From: Bacillota bacterium
GTDB lineage: Bacteria > Bacillota > Clostridia > Lachnospirales > Lachnospiraceae
DNA length: 30,036 bases
Direction: 5' to 3'
NCBI GenBank assembly: GCA_023399455.1
Contig: JAEWPN010000252.1
Span: forward strand, 1-30,036
Shown here: positions 16,828 through 24,740 of the stretch, in pieces
Position numbering within the stretch: position 1 is the stretch's first letter
How the letters are laid out: each line of letters opens with the position of its first letter
Position numbers and translations under genes: made by a program
The notes under the pieces: model-generated
What the model saw: only the letters and a program-made list of their open reading frames with translations
Database searches by the model: none
Told to the model about the DNA's origin: nothing

Positions 16828-16857
16828 AAAGCGGTTCTAAACAGAATCGCTTTTTTA
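16828..16857 (+). terminator. Terminator after the PF06541 gene
   Basis: GCGGTTCT (16831-16838) pairs with AGAATCGC (16843-16850), one G-U pair, loop AAAC, followed by six T residues. Flanking A and T tracts could extend the stem and allow function in both directions. Confidence 0.85.
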
Positions 16858-16895
16858 TATTTATAGTAGTAGAACACCTGACAGGAGTGTGTATT

Positions 16896-18059
16896 GTGAA
16901 GAAATTGGTGAAAGCTGCTATTTGCTACGGGTTCAGTATCTGCTTGTTTTTCTCCTCCATACTTTACGCGAGGGCGGTGCCGGAGGTATCCGCGCCTTCT
17001 TACATATTGATAGAAGCTTCTACAGGGCAGATCATCTGCGAGCAAGAGGCAGATGCGGAAAAGAGTCCGGCCAGCATAACGAAGATCATGACGCTGTTGA
17101 TTATTTTCGATCATCTGGGGTCGGGAAGAATACATTTGGATGATCAGATCATGACCAGCGCATATGCCAAATCCATGGGCGGTTCCCAAGTGTTCCTGGA
17201 GGAAGGAGAGGTACAGACCTTAGAGACCCTGATAAAGTGTATCGCTGTAGCATCGGGAAACGATGCCTGTGTGGCGGTGGCGGAGTACATTGCAGGAAGC
17301 GAGGCTGAATTTGTGAAGCTGATGAACCAGAGGGCGGAAGAACTGCGTATGGATCATACGCATTTTGAGGACAGCTGCGGGCTTTCGGATTCGGATACTC
17401 ATTACACTTCGGCCAGAGACGTGGCGATTATGTCGAGGGAACTGATAACCAAGTATCCCGAGGTACTGGATTATACGCAGATTTGGATGGAGGATATTTC
17501 TCATGTAACGAGACAGGGAACCTCGACTTTTACGCTGTCCAGCACTAACAAGCTTTTAAAGCAGTACGAATGGGCTACGGGACTGAAAACAGGTTCCACA
17601 AACAAGGCGAAATACTGTCTTTCCGCGACTGCCAATAAGGACGGGATCGAACTGATAGCGGTAGTCATGGCGGCTCCGGACAATAAGGTAAGATTTCAGG
17701 ATGCGATGTCGCTGCTCAACTATGGCTATAGTGTGAGCAACATTTATGTGGATGAGAATAAAGATGCCCTGCCTGCACAGGTTATCAAGGGCGGTGTGGA
17801 TGATACTGTCAACTTAAGCTATGCCGGAGAGTTCAGATATTTGGATACCAAGGGAAATAACCTGACGGAAATAGAAAAGACTATCAGCCTTCCGGCCCAG
17901 ATAGAAGCTCCGATAGAGGAGGGGCAGGCAATCGGTGAGGCGGTATACCAGTTGGGCGGACAGAGAATAGGAAGCATATCCATCGTTGCAGCCAAGGCAG
18001 TGGATAAAGCCGGATATAAAGACTATGTGATAAAGACGATTCGGTATTTCCTTTTATAA
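16896..18059 (+). CDS. D-alanyl-D-alanine carboxypeptidase (DacF-like penicillin-binding protein)
   Basis: The 387-residue serine peptidase (family S11) trims the terminal D-Ala from peptidoglycan stem peptides outside the membrane. The three active-site motifs are present: S60-I-T-K63, S120-G-N122 and K231-T-G233. An N-terminal signal peptide (KKLVKAAICYGFSICLFFSSILYARA) and a C-terminal PBP5-like beta domain ending in a short hydrophobic/amphipathic anchor (YVIKTIRYFLL) fit this family. The start is taken as GTG at 16896, with ACAGGAG (16881-16887) 8 bases before it. A longer open frame back to 16818 would run through the preceding terminator and is unlikely. A second paralogue lies at 20645-21907. 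Confidence 0.93.
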   Translation: MKKLVKAAICYGFSICLFFSSILYARAVPEVSAPSYILIEASTGQIICEQEADAEKSPASITKIMTLLIIFDHLGSGRIHLDDQIMTSAYAKSMGGSQVFLEEGEVQTLETLIKCIAVASGNDACVAVAEYIAGSEAEFVKLMNQRAEELRMDHTHFEDSCGLSDSDTHYTSARDVAIMSRELITKYPEVLDYTQIWMEDISHVTRQGTSTFTLSSTNKLLKQYEWATGLKTGSTNKAKYCLSATANKDGIELIAVVMAAPDNKVRFQDAMSLLNYGYSVSNIYVDENKDALPAQVIKGGVDDTVNLSYAGEFRYLDTKGNNLTEIEKTISLPAQIEAPIEEGQAIGEAVYQLGGQRIGSISIVAAKAVDKAGYKDYVIKTIRYFLL

Positions 18060-18136
18060 TTTGAGAAAATGTGGTACACTAAAGAATGGCTGGTATGAAA
18101 ATGCCGGCAAAAAGGTCTGGTGGATGGAGGAATAAG

Positions 18137-19006
18137 ATGCCGGAGATGGGATCAACTGTTATACGGGTGCTCGAAATAGCGCTTCTCGTGGCGTTTGTCA
18201 TATCGATTATTTATGACAGCACTCGTTTTGTGAAGAGAGAATATGTGATACGTTCAGAGAAAATCTTAAAAAACAGCAGGATTGTCTTACTGTCGGATCT
18301 GCATAATAAATGCTTCGGACATAAGAATGAAGATTTGATAAAGGCGGTGGAGGAGGCTTCGCCAGATTTTATTCTGATTGCCGGAGATATGGTGACAGCC
18401 GCTGAAAGGAAGACGAAATACGAAGAGCCGATAGAGCTTTTGAGCTATCTGGCATCGAAATACCCTGTTTTTTATGCGAACGGGAATCATGAGTACCGGA
18501 TTAAGACATATAAAGAGGCTTACGGGGATTTGTATGAGGAATACAAGGAAAAGCTGATCAGGTGCGGCGTCCGCCTTTTGGAAAACGACAAAGTCTATCT
18601 TTCTGATACCAATATCGAAATTTTCGGGCTTGAGATAGGAAAAAAATATTATAAGCGATTTCAGCAAAATACCATGGAAGAAGGTTATATTGACAATCTT
18701 TTGGGAAAAAAGGAAGACAGGGCTTTTAGGCTTTTGATTGCCCACAACCCGGATTATTTTAAAGAATATGTAAAATGGGGAGCGGACCTTACTGTGGCAG
18801 GACATTTGCACGGCGGAGTGATGAGACTTCCATGGCTCGGAGGAGTGATTTCTCCGATGGTCCGCTTTTTCCCTAAGTATGACGGAGGTATGTTCGTGGA
18901 GGATGATTCCGTAATGGTGGTGAGCAGAGGGCTTGGAATGCATACGATTCCCATTAGGATATTTAATCCGGGAGAGCTTATTATCATCGATTTGTGCCGA
19001 AGATAG
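18137..19006 (+). CDS. Membrane-anchored calcineurin-like metallophosphoesterase (YkuE/YaeI type)
   Basis: The 289-residue protein begins with one transmembrane helix (residues 7-26) and continues as a metallophosphoesterase domain. Metal-binding motifs are D54-x-H56 (SDLHN), GD84, GN117H118E, H203 (IAHNPD) and G-H223-L-H225-GG. The architecture resembles YkuE/YaeI and LpxG-like phosphodiesterases acting on the cytoplasmic membrane; the substrate cannot be read from the sequence. The start at 18137 has GGAGG (18126-18130) 6 bases before it. In-frame ATGs at 18086 and 18095 lack a comparable site. It follows a carboxypeptidase gene by 77 bases, so a cell-envelope role is plausible. Confidence 0.9.
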   Translation: MPEMGSTVIRVLEIALLVAFVISIIYDSTRFVKREYVIRSEKILKNSRIVLLSDLHNKCFGHKNEDLIKAVEEASPDFILIAGDMVTAAERKTKYEEPIELLSYLASKYPVFYANGNHEYRIKTYKEAYGDLYEEYKEKLIRCGVRLLENDKVYLSDTNIEIFGLEIGKKYYKRFQQNTMEEGYIDNLLGKKEDRAFRLLIAHNPDYFKEYVKWGADLTVAGHLHGGVMRLPWLGGVISPMVRFFPKYDGGMFVEDDSVMVVSRGLGMHTIPIRIFNPGELIIIDLCRR

Positions 19007-19015
19007 GAGTGGGAT

Positions 19016-19065
19016 GGTTACTGCGAACGGAGTGAACAGTAACGCGGCATGCCGGGCGGGCATGC
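19016..19065. repeat. Intergenic REP-like element: two adjacent hairpins
   Basis: GTTACTG (19017-19023) and CAGTAAC (19037-19043) form an inverted repeat with a 13-base loop. It is followed directly by a GC-rich hairpin GCATGCC (19047-19053) / GGCATGC (19059-19065). The same GTTACTG/CAGTAAC pair recurs at 19144-19163. The composition is GC-richer than the flanks, as for dispersed intergenic elements. Confidence 0.5.
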
Positions 19066-19083
19066 GGTATAAAATGATTATGC

Positions 19084-19112
19084 TTGAAATTATTGGAATT
19101 TTTATGTAGAAT
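19084..19112 (+). promoter_or_regulatory. Sigma-A promoter for scpAB
   Basis: TTGAAA (19084-19089) and TAGAAT (19107-19112) are separated by 17 bases. The predicted start near 19119 leaves a leader of about 70 bases that contains the second GTTACTG hairpin. Confidence 0.65.
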
Positions 19113-19143
19113 TATAAATACGGTTTTTGAACGGACAAGATTT

Positions 19144-19163
19144 GTTACTGTTTACACAGTAAC
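19144..19163. repeat. Second GTTACTG/CAGTAAC hairpin, in the scpA leader
   Basis: GTTACTGT (19144-19151) and ACAGTAAC (19156-19163) form a perfect 8-bp stem with a TTAC loop. It repeats the arms of the element at 19017-19043 and lies just upstream of the scpA ribosome binding site. No T-tract follows, so it is not a terminator. Confidence 0.6.
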
Positions 19164-19189
19164 CATGATTTATAAGGTTGGGGTGGAAT

Positions 19190-19948
19190 ATGGCAATTCC
19201 GGTTAAGCTGCAAGTATTTGAAGGTCCTCTGGACCTGCTTTTGCATTTAATTGATAAGAATAAGGTGGACATATACGATATACCCATTGTGGAGATAACA
19301 GCCCAGTATTTGGATTATATCAAGAATATGGAAACCGAGGATATGAACATAATGAGCGAATTCCTCGTTATGGCTGCGACTTTGATAGACATTAAGTGCA
19401 GGATGCTCCTGCCTAAGGAAATCAACGAGGAAGGCGAGGAGGAGGACCCCCGTGAGGAGCTGGTCCAGAAGCTGTTAGAATATAAGATGTATAAATATAT
19501 GTCCTTCGAATTGAAGGACAGACAGATGGACGCCCAGCGTGCGCTTTACAGACAGCAGCATCTGCCCAGGGAAGTGGCGGACTACAGACAGCCGGTGGAC
19601 TATGAGTCGCTCCTTGCAGATGTCAATTTGAATAAGCTGCACGAGATTTTTCGGTTTATGATAAAGCGGCAGGAGGATAAGATTGATCCTGTCAGAAGTA
19701 CCTTCGGGAAAATCGAAAAAGATGAGATCGATATGGATATTAAAACCGGATATGTGATCGAATACGTGAAAAACCATAAGCGCTTCGGATTCAGACAGCT
19801 TTTGGAGAAGCAAGGGAGCAAGATGGAAATCATAGTGACCTTTCTGGTCATACTGGAAATGATGAAGCTGGGACAGATTGACATTGAGCAGCAGGATATA
19901 TGCGACGATATCGTTATTACGTCCAAGCTGTTGGCAGAGGCCATGTAA
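19190..19948 (+). CDS. scpA: Segregation and condensation protein A
   Basis: The 252-residue kleisin subunit of the SMC-ScpAB condensin compacts and segregates the nucleoid. The N-terminus (MAIPVKLQVFEGPLDLLLHL, then IDKNKVDIYDIPIVEITAQY) is diagnostic for ScpA. The acidic middle (EEGEEEDPREELVQKLLEYK) and the C-terminal winged-helix part (FLVILEMMKLGQIDIEQ) complete the domain order. The start at ATG 19190 has a GGTTGGGGTGG site upstream; the TTG at 19178 is less likely. ScpB follows after 62 bases. Confidence 0.96.
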   Translation: MAIPVKLQVFEGPLDLLLHLIDKNKVDIYDIPIVEITAQYLDYIKNMETEDMNIMSEFLVMAATLIDIKCRMLLPKEINEEGEEEDPREELVQKLLEYKMYKYMSFELKDRQMDAQRALYRQQHLPREVADYRQPVDYESLLADVNLNKLHEIFRFMIKRQEDKIDPVRSTFGKIEKDEIDMDIKTGYVIEYVKNHKRFGFRQLLEKQGSKMEIIVTFLVILEMMKLGQIDIEQQDICDDIVITSKLLAEAM

Positions 19949-20010
19949 TACATAAAAATGAAGGCAGCGTTATACGATATAAGGGAAATTGTGAAAGACA
20001 GGGATGAACA

Positions 20011-20580
20011 TTGGAGAGACAAAGTGCGCAAGCGATTATAGAAGCCATTCTTTTTACGATGGGAGATTCGGTGGAGATAGTGAGGCTCGCCGAGACCATA
20101 GAAGAGGATGTTAAGACAACGAAAGAGATTCTGACAGGAATGCAGGAGGGATATGACAAGGATAACAGAGGGATTATGCTCCTAGAGCTGGAGGATTCCA
20201 TTCAGCTTTGCACGAAGCCCGATATGTATGAATACCTCATTAAGATAGCCAAGACACCGAGGAAGTTCGTTCTTACGGACACCCTCCTTGAAACCTTGTC
20301 GATCATCGCTTATAAACAGCCGGTGACCAAACTGGAAATAGAGAAAATCAGGGGAGTGAGCTGTGACCATGCGGTGAACCGTCTCGTGGAGTTCAATCTG
20401 GTGACGGAGGTTGGAAGGCTGGATGCGCCGGGAAGGCCTCTTTTATTCGGCACCACGGAGGAATTCCTAAGAAGCTTCGGGGTGAAGTCATTGGGAGAAC
20501 TTCCGGAGTTGAACTCAGTGCAAATGGAAGAGTTCAAACAGCAGGCGGAAGCGGAGGTGCAGCTTCAGCTGGATATTTAA
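20011..20580 (+). CDS. scpB: Segregation and condensation protein B (TTG start)
   Basis: The 189-residue partner of ScpA consists of two winged-helix domains that bind the ScpA kleisin. Typical text includes AIIEAILFTMGDSVE, GIMLLELEDSIQLCTKPD, LLETLSIIAYKQPVTKLEIE, RGVSCDHAVNRLVEFNLV and GRLDAPGRPLLFGTTEEFL. An in-frame stop lies at 20005-20007, so the start must be the TTG at 20011 (AGGGAT 5-7 bases before) unless translation begins at the ATG at 20059, which would remove conserved residues. Confidence 0.95.
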   Translation: MERQSAQAIIEAILFTMGDSVEIVRLAETIEEDVKTTKEILTGMQEGYDKDNRGIMLLELEDSIQLCTKPDMYEYLIKIAKTPRKFVLTDTLLETLSIIAYKQPVTKLEIEKIRGVSCDHAVNRLVEFNLVTEVGRLDAPGRPLLFGTTEEFLRSFGVKSLGELPELNSVQMEEFKQQAEAEVQLQLDI

Positions 20581-20644
20581 GTGCGTTTCTATTTTCCGCT
20601 TGGATGGCATATATTTAAACGATGAAGGTTTATCGGGAAATCAT

Positions 20645-21907
20645 ATGAAGAAAGTGGAGAGGAAATATAGACGGATAGTATATCTTGTGATAGCGGTGCT
20701 TTATCTAAGTTCCGCGGTATTCGCGGGTGGAAGCCATGCCCTCGCAAAGGAAGGGAACGAAGAAGAAAATAGTACAAACATAAAGTTATACGCCCGTTCG
20801 GCAGTCCTTATGGATGCGGATTCCGGGCGTGTTTTATTTGGCAAGAACGAAGATGAAGCAATGCCGATGGCAAGCACCACCAAAATCATGACCTGTATTA
20901 TTGCTCTTGAAAACGGCAATCCTGAAGATATCGTTACAGTATCCGGCTATGCGGCGGCTCAGCCGAAGGTTCATCTCGGGATGCGGGCCGAGCAGCATTT
21001 CAGGCTGGAAGATTTATTGTATTCCCTGATGCTGGAATCCCATAACGATTCGGCAGTAGCCATAGCAGAGCACATCGGAGGCAGTGTGGAGGGATTTGCC
21101 AAGCTCATGAATAAAAAAGCGAGGGACATAGGCTGTGAGACAACTTTTTTTATTACGCCGAACGGGCTGGATGCTACGTCGACGAATGAGGCAGGGGAGG
21201 TGAAGGTCCATTCCACTTCGGCCGCAGACTTGGCTCGTATTATGAAATACTGCATCGGAGAGTCGAAAAAGACCGAGGAATTTCTGCGGATAACGAGGAC
21301 CCAGAGCCATTCCTTTTCCGATGTGGAAGGGAAGAGGAGCTATTCCTGTGCAAATCATAACGCCTTTCTTTCCATGATGGACGGTGCTCTTTCGGGAAAG
21401 ACCGGATTTACCAACAATGCGGGCTACTGTTATGTAGGAGCGCTGAAAAAAGACGGAAAGACCTTTATCGTAGCTCTTTTAGCTTGTGGCTGGCCTAATA
21501 ACAAGAGCTACAAATGGAGCGATACGAAAAAACTCATGTCTTATGGATTGGAAAACTATGAATATCGCAACGTATATGAGCCGGTTACTTTTGAGCCTCT
21601 TTGGGTGGAAGGCGGAGTTCCTGAAAACGGAAAGCCCTATGGAAAGGCATACACAGAGGTGGAAATAAAGGGGGATGATTCAAAGGAGCTGAACCTCCTA
21701 CTCCGGGCGGACGAAGAAGTAGAAGTAAAACAGACGTTGCCAAAGGAGCTTGAGGCACCTGTTACAGAAGGAATAAAGGTAGGAGCGGTAAGCTATTATC
21801 TTGGAGAAGAGCTTATAAGGGAATACCCCATCGTGGTAAAATCTGAAGTTATGGATATGGATTTTCCGTGGATACTGCGATATGTATTGACTTTATATGC
21901 AATATAA
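20645..21907 (+). CDS. D-alanyl-D-alanine carboxypeptidase (second DacF-like paralogue)
   Basis: This 420-residue S11 peptidase has S77-T-T-K80, S132-H-N134 and K252-T-G254, the three active-site motifs. A signal peptide (YLVIAVLYLSSAVFAGGSHALA) precedes the catalytic domain, and a C-terminal PBP5-like beta domain with a short terminal hydrophobic helix (FPWILRYVLTLYAI) follows. The ATG at 20645 is preferred; a TTG at 20600 opens the frame earlier but would put a polar extension before the signal peptide. The ribosome binding site (CGGGAAA) is weak. It follows scpB by 64 bases and may be co-transcribed; scpA-scpB-carboxypeptidase is an order I recall in clostridia. It differs enough from the 16896 protein not to be a recent duplicate. 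Confidence 0.94.
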   Translation: MKKVERKYRRIVYLVIAVLYLSSAVFAGGSHALAKEGNEEENSTNIKLYARSAVLMDADSGRVLFGKNEDEAMPMASTTKIMTCIIALENGNPEDIVTVSGYAAAQPKVHLGMRAEQHFRLEDLLYSLMLESHNDSAVAIAEHIGGSVEGFAKLMNKKARDIGCETTFFITPNGLDATSTNEAGEVKVHSTSAADLARIMKYCIGESKKTEEFLRITRTQSHSFSDVEGKRSYSCANHNAFLSMMDGALSGKTGFTNNAGYCYVGALKKDGKTFIVALLACGWPNNKSYKWSDTKKLMSYGLENYEYRNVYEPVTFEPLWVEGGVPENGKPYGKAYTEVEIKGDDSKELNLLLRADEEVEVKQTLPKELEAPVTEGIKVGAVSYYLGEELIREYPIVVKSEVMDMDFPWILRYVLTLYAI

Positions 21908-21954
21908 AATTACTGTAAATTTTCAAAATTATTCTAGGATAAATTTCCTTTTTG

Positions 21955-21963
21955 TGTTATACT
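21955..21963 (+). promoter_or_regulatory. Possible extended -10 promoter of the carboxyltransferase operon
   Basis: TGTTATACT (21955-21963) matches an extended -10 (TGn-TATACT). No convincing -35 lies at 16-18 bases. An alternative TATGAT is at 21971-21976. The leader then contains AGGGA (21980-21984) / TCCCT (21991-21995) and, at 22004-22013, a run of T residues before the ribosome binding site. Confidence 0.4.
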
Positions 21964-22041
21964 ACTACAGTATGATTATAGGGAGGGACTTCCCTGCTAA
22001 ATTGTTTTTTTTTATTTAATATAAAATGGAGGACTGAAAAG

Positions 22042-23472
22042 ATGAGTACTACTTCACAAGCGAGTCAAAGAATCAAAGCTTTACTCGATGAAAACAGTTT
22101 CGTTGAAATCGGAGCACTTGTAACAGCAAGAGCAACAGATTTCAATCTGAAACAGACAGAAACTCCTTCTGACGGTGTTATTACCGGTTACGGAGTAATT
22201 GACAGCAATCTTGTGTATGTTTACAGTCAGGATGTTTCCGTGTTAAACGGAACGGTTGGCGAGATGCATGCGAAGAAAATTGCTAACCTCTATGATCTGG
22301 CAATGAAGACAGGTGCGCCTGTTATCGGTTTGATTAATTCTGCCGGACTTAGATTGCAGGAGGCCACGGATGCTTTAAACGGTTTTGGTGAGATTTACAT
22401 GAAGCAGGTGGATGCATCTGGAGTAATCCCTCAGATCACCGCTATTTTTGGCACTTGCGGCGGTGGACTCGCACTGGTTCCTACGTTGACCGATTTCACC
22501 TTTATGGAGGAGAAGAGCGCAAAATTATTCGTGAATGCTCCTAATGCAATCGACGGCAATGAAATTTCTAAATGTGACACTTCTTCCGCAGCATTCCAGA
22601 GCAAAGAAGTCGGTATCGTGGATGTGGTTTCCGACGAAACGAGCGTTCTTGCACAAATCAGAGAACTTGTTTCTATCCTTCCTGCGAATAATGAAGACAA
22701 CATGTCTTTCGACGAGTGTATGGACGACTTGAACAGAACATGTGAAGAGCTTGTAAACTGTGCGGGCGATACTTCTATCGCTCTTTCCCAGATTTCAGAT
22801 AATGGTATTTTCTTCGAAACGAAGAGAAATTATGCAAAGGATATGGTGACCGGCTTCATTAAATTGAACGGAGCTACCGTAGGTGCTGTTGCCAACCGCA
22901 CAGAGGTTTTTGATGCGGAAGGAAAGGCAGTGGAGAACTTCGATGCGGTATTATCTGCAAAGGGCTGTGAAAAAGCGGCAGATTTCGTTAATTTCTGCGA
23001 TGCTTTCGATATTCCGGTGATGACCCTTACGAATGTAAAGGGCTTTGCTTCCAGTGAATGTGAAGAGAAAAAGATTGCAAAAGCAGCGGCGCGCCTTACA
23101 TACGCGTTTGCAAATGCAACCGTACCTAAGGTAAACGTTATAACGAAGAAGGCTTTCGGAAGCGCATATGTTACGATGAATTCCAAGGCTCTCGGTGCAG
23201 ATATCACGATAGCTTGGCCGGATGCTGAAATTGGAACGATGGATGCGAAACTGGCAGCTAAGATTATCTGTGATGGACAAGGCTCCGAGGCGATCGATGC
23301 TTGTGCGCAGGAATATGCGAAGCTTCAGACCAGCGCAGCAGGCGCAGCTGCCAGAGGATATGTGGATCAGATCGTTGAACCTTCCGAGACGAGAAAATAT
23401 ATAATCGGCGCTTTCGAAATGTTATATACAAAACATGAAGATCGTCCGGCTAAAAAACATGGTACAGTTTAG
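22042..23472 (+). CDS. Carboxyltransferase subunit (methylmalonyl-CoA carboxyltransferase 12S / acyl-CoA carboxylase beta-like)
   Basis: The 476-residue protein has two crotonase-like carboxyltransferase halves. Each carries an oxyanion-hole segment: GTCGGGLALVP (about 138-148) and KKAFGSAYVTMNSKALGADI (about 368-387). Proteins of this kind move a carboxyl group between biotin and an acyl-CoA (methylmalonyl-CoA or malonyl-CoA class). The N-terminal half is shortened compared with about 510-residue MmdA/PccB. A GGAGG site (22028-22032) precedes the start. It is the first gene of a four-gene operon with an OadG-like subunit, a biotin carrier and a 5S/OadA-like subunit, which suggests transcarboxylation with oxaloacetate/pyruvate. 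The exact CoA substrate is not decidable here. Confidence 0.9.
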   Translation: MSTTSQASQRIKALLDENSFVEIGALVTARATDFNLKQTETPSDGVITGYGVIDSNLVYVYSQDVSVLNGTVGEMHAKKIANLYDLAMKTGAPVIGLINSAGLRLQEATDALNGFGEIYMKQVDASGVIPQITAIFGTCGGGLALVPTLTDFTFMEEKSAKLFVNAPNAIDGNEISKCDTSSAAFQSKEVGIVDVVSDETSVLAQIRELVSILPANNEDNMSFDECMDDLNRTCEELVNCAGDTSIALSQISDNGIFFETKRNYAKDMVTGFIKLNGATVGAVANRTEVFDAEGKAVENFDAVLSAKGCEKAADFVNFCDAFDIPVMTLTNVKGFASSECEEKKIAKAAARLTYAFANATVPKVNVITKKAFGSAYVTMNSKALGADITIAWPDAEIGTMDAKLAAKIICDGQGSEAIDACAQEYAKLQTSAAGAAARGYVDQIVEPSETRKYIIGAFEMLYTKHEDRPAKKHGTV

Positions 23473-23489
23473 AAAGGATGATACTTAAT

Positions 23490-24203
23490 ATGAAAAAATG
23501 GTTATTAGTATTAGGTATGATTACCTGCATCTTTGGCGTGAGCTTATCGGCTGAGGCGGCGGAGACCACAGCAGCGGTTCCTGAAGTATCGGAAGAAGAG
23601 GTTCTGGCATATGGGGATCAGCTTGTGGAGTCCATTGCTACGGTCTGTGCTCAGAATATGCAGTCCCAGTATGCGTCGAACTCGGTAATTGCTGCGGCTC
23701 TCGACAGCTGGACGGTTGCGCTTGAGGATATGGGTAATTATGTAAAGATAGTGGAGCATACGGCAGACCTGACCGGTAACGGTGCTGTTGCGAACGTTAA
23801 GGTAGAAGGAACGAAGAGCGATGCGATGGTAAAAATCGTTATGGACGAAACGTATAACCTTGTAAGCATTACCACAACTCCAATCAGCCCCGTAGGCGAA
23901 TGGGTCAAGACCGGTGCTATTATTGTATTGGCCGTTCTTGGAGTGGCATTCATAGTTCTTGTGATTGCTGGTTTTGCCAAATCCCGTTCCGGCTTCGTTC
24001 CGAAGATTAAAGCGGCGTTCTCAGACCAGCCGGAAGCGGACAGACAGCCGGATAATGCGATTGCTCAGATTGTAAGAAAAGAAGAATACTACGATGACCG
24101 CGAACTGGTGGCGGCTATAGCGGCAGCGATCGCTGCTTCATCGGGAGCTTCTTCTACAGATGGCTTCGTTGTCAGGTCAATCAGGAAAAGACGGGTATAC
24201 TAA
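23490..24203 (+). CDS. OadG-like membrane subunit with an extracytoplasmic N-terminal domain
   Basis: The 237-residue protein begins with a signal-peptide-like helix (KKWLLVLGMITCIFGVSLSAEA), followed by a DUF3887-like exported domain (about 30-130). A single transmembrane helix (about 138-163) comes next. The cytosolic tail ends with ELVAAIAAAIAASSG...GFVVRSIRKRRVY, the typical C-terminal signature of OadG-family gamma subunits. In sodium-pumping decarboxylases the gamma subunit assembles the alpha and beta subunits. The start at 23490 follows AAAGGA (23474-23479); an in-frame ATG at 23478 overlaps that site. The next gene follows after 54 bases. Confidence 0.85.
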   Translation: MKKWLLVLGMITCIFGVSLSAEAAETTAAVPEVSEEEVLAYGDQLVESIATVCAQNMQSQYASNSVIAAALDSWTVALEDMGNYVKIVEHTADLTGNGAVANVKVEGTKSDAMVKIVMDETYNLVSITTTPISPVGEWVKTGAIIVLAVLGVAFIVLVIAGFAKSRSGFVPKIKAAFSDQPEADRQPDNAIAQIVRKEEYYDDRELVAAIAAAIAASSGASSTDGFVVRSIRKRRVY

Positions 24204-24257
24204 ACAAAAATTTGATTTTTATTATAAGCTTATTGTATAAGTAGGAGGAAGATTGAA

Positions 24258-24692
24258 ATGAAAAATTATACCATTACCGTTAATGGAAACGTATATGATG
24301 TAGTAGTAGAAGAAGGAAGAACCGCAGGCGCGTATGCAGCTCCCAGAGCAGCAGCACCCGTAGCGGCACCTGCTCCCGCGCCTGTAGCAGTGGCACCTGC
24401 TGCAGCACCTGCACCTGTGGCAGCACCTGCACCCGCAGCGGCACCTGCTCCCGCAGCAGCACCCTCCGGTACAGCTGGAAGCGTAAGGATCGAAGCTGGC
24501 GCAGCCGGTAAGGTTTGCGGCATCGAGGCGAAGGTTGGGCAAGCAGTTAAGGCCGGTGATCCGGTAGTTATTATTGAAGCTATGAAAATGGAAATTCCGG
24601 TTGTTGCACCTCAGGACGGCGTTGTTGCCAGCATCGATGCAACAGTAGGCTCACCTGTAGAGGCGGGAACCTTACTTGCAACCTTGAACTAA
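24258..24692 (+). CDS. Biotin carboxyl carrier protein (transcarboxylase 1.3S / GcdC-like)
   Basis: This 144-residue carrier has a short N-terminal strand region (KNYTITVNGNVYDVVVEEG), an Ala/Pro-rich flexible linker (about residues 28-72) and a C-terminal biotinyl domain. The biotinylation motif is A108-M-K110-M, with K110 34 residues from the C-terminus as in known carriers. The carrier shuttles carboxyl groups between the two carboxyltransferase subunits encoded on either side of it. An AGGAGG site is about 10 bases upstream. The linker is encoded by imperfect GCACCTGC-type repeats (about 24340-24465), which could vary in length between strains. Confidence 0.95.
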   Translation: MKNYTITVNGNVYDVVVEEGRTAGAYAAPRAAAPVAAPAPAPVAVAPAAAPAPVAAPAPAAAPAPAAAPSGTAGSVRIEAGAAGKVCGIEAKVGQAVKAGDPVVIIEAMKMEIPVVAPQDGVVASIDATVGSPVEAGTLLATLN

Positions 24693-24740
24693 TTGCAGGA
24701 ATTCGAAGTAAGACAGCTAAAATAATAGGAGGAATAGAAA

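Noticed and set aside
16818..16895. Longer N-terminus for the first carboxypeptidase.
   Set aside because: The extension would cross the PF06541 terminator and put about 26 polar residues before a signal peptide; the GTG at 16896 has a proper ribosome binding site.
24220..24240. ATAAGCTTAT palindrome before the biotin carrier gene.
   Set aside because: It is a short 10-base palindrome in AT-rich DNA, expected by chance and without a T-tract or promoter context.
24222..24542. Minus-strand Cys/Gly-rich open frame opposite the biotin carrier.
   Set aside because: Its composition is an artefact of reading the Ala/Pro repeat coding region on the other strand.
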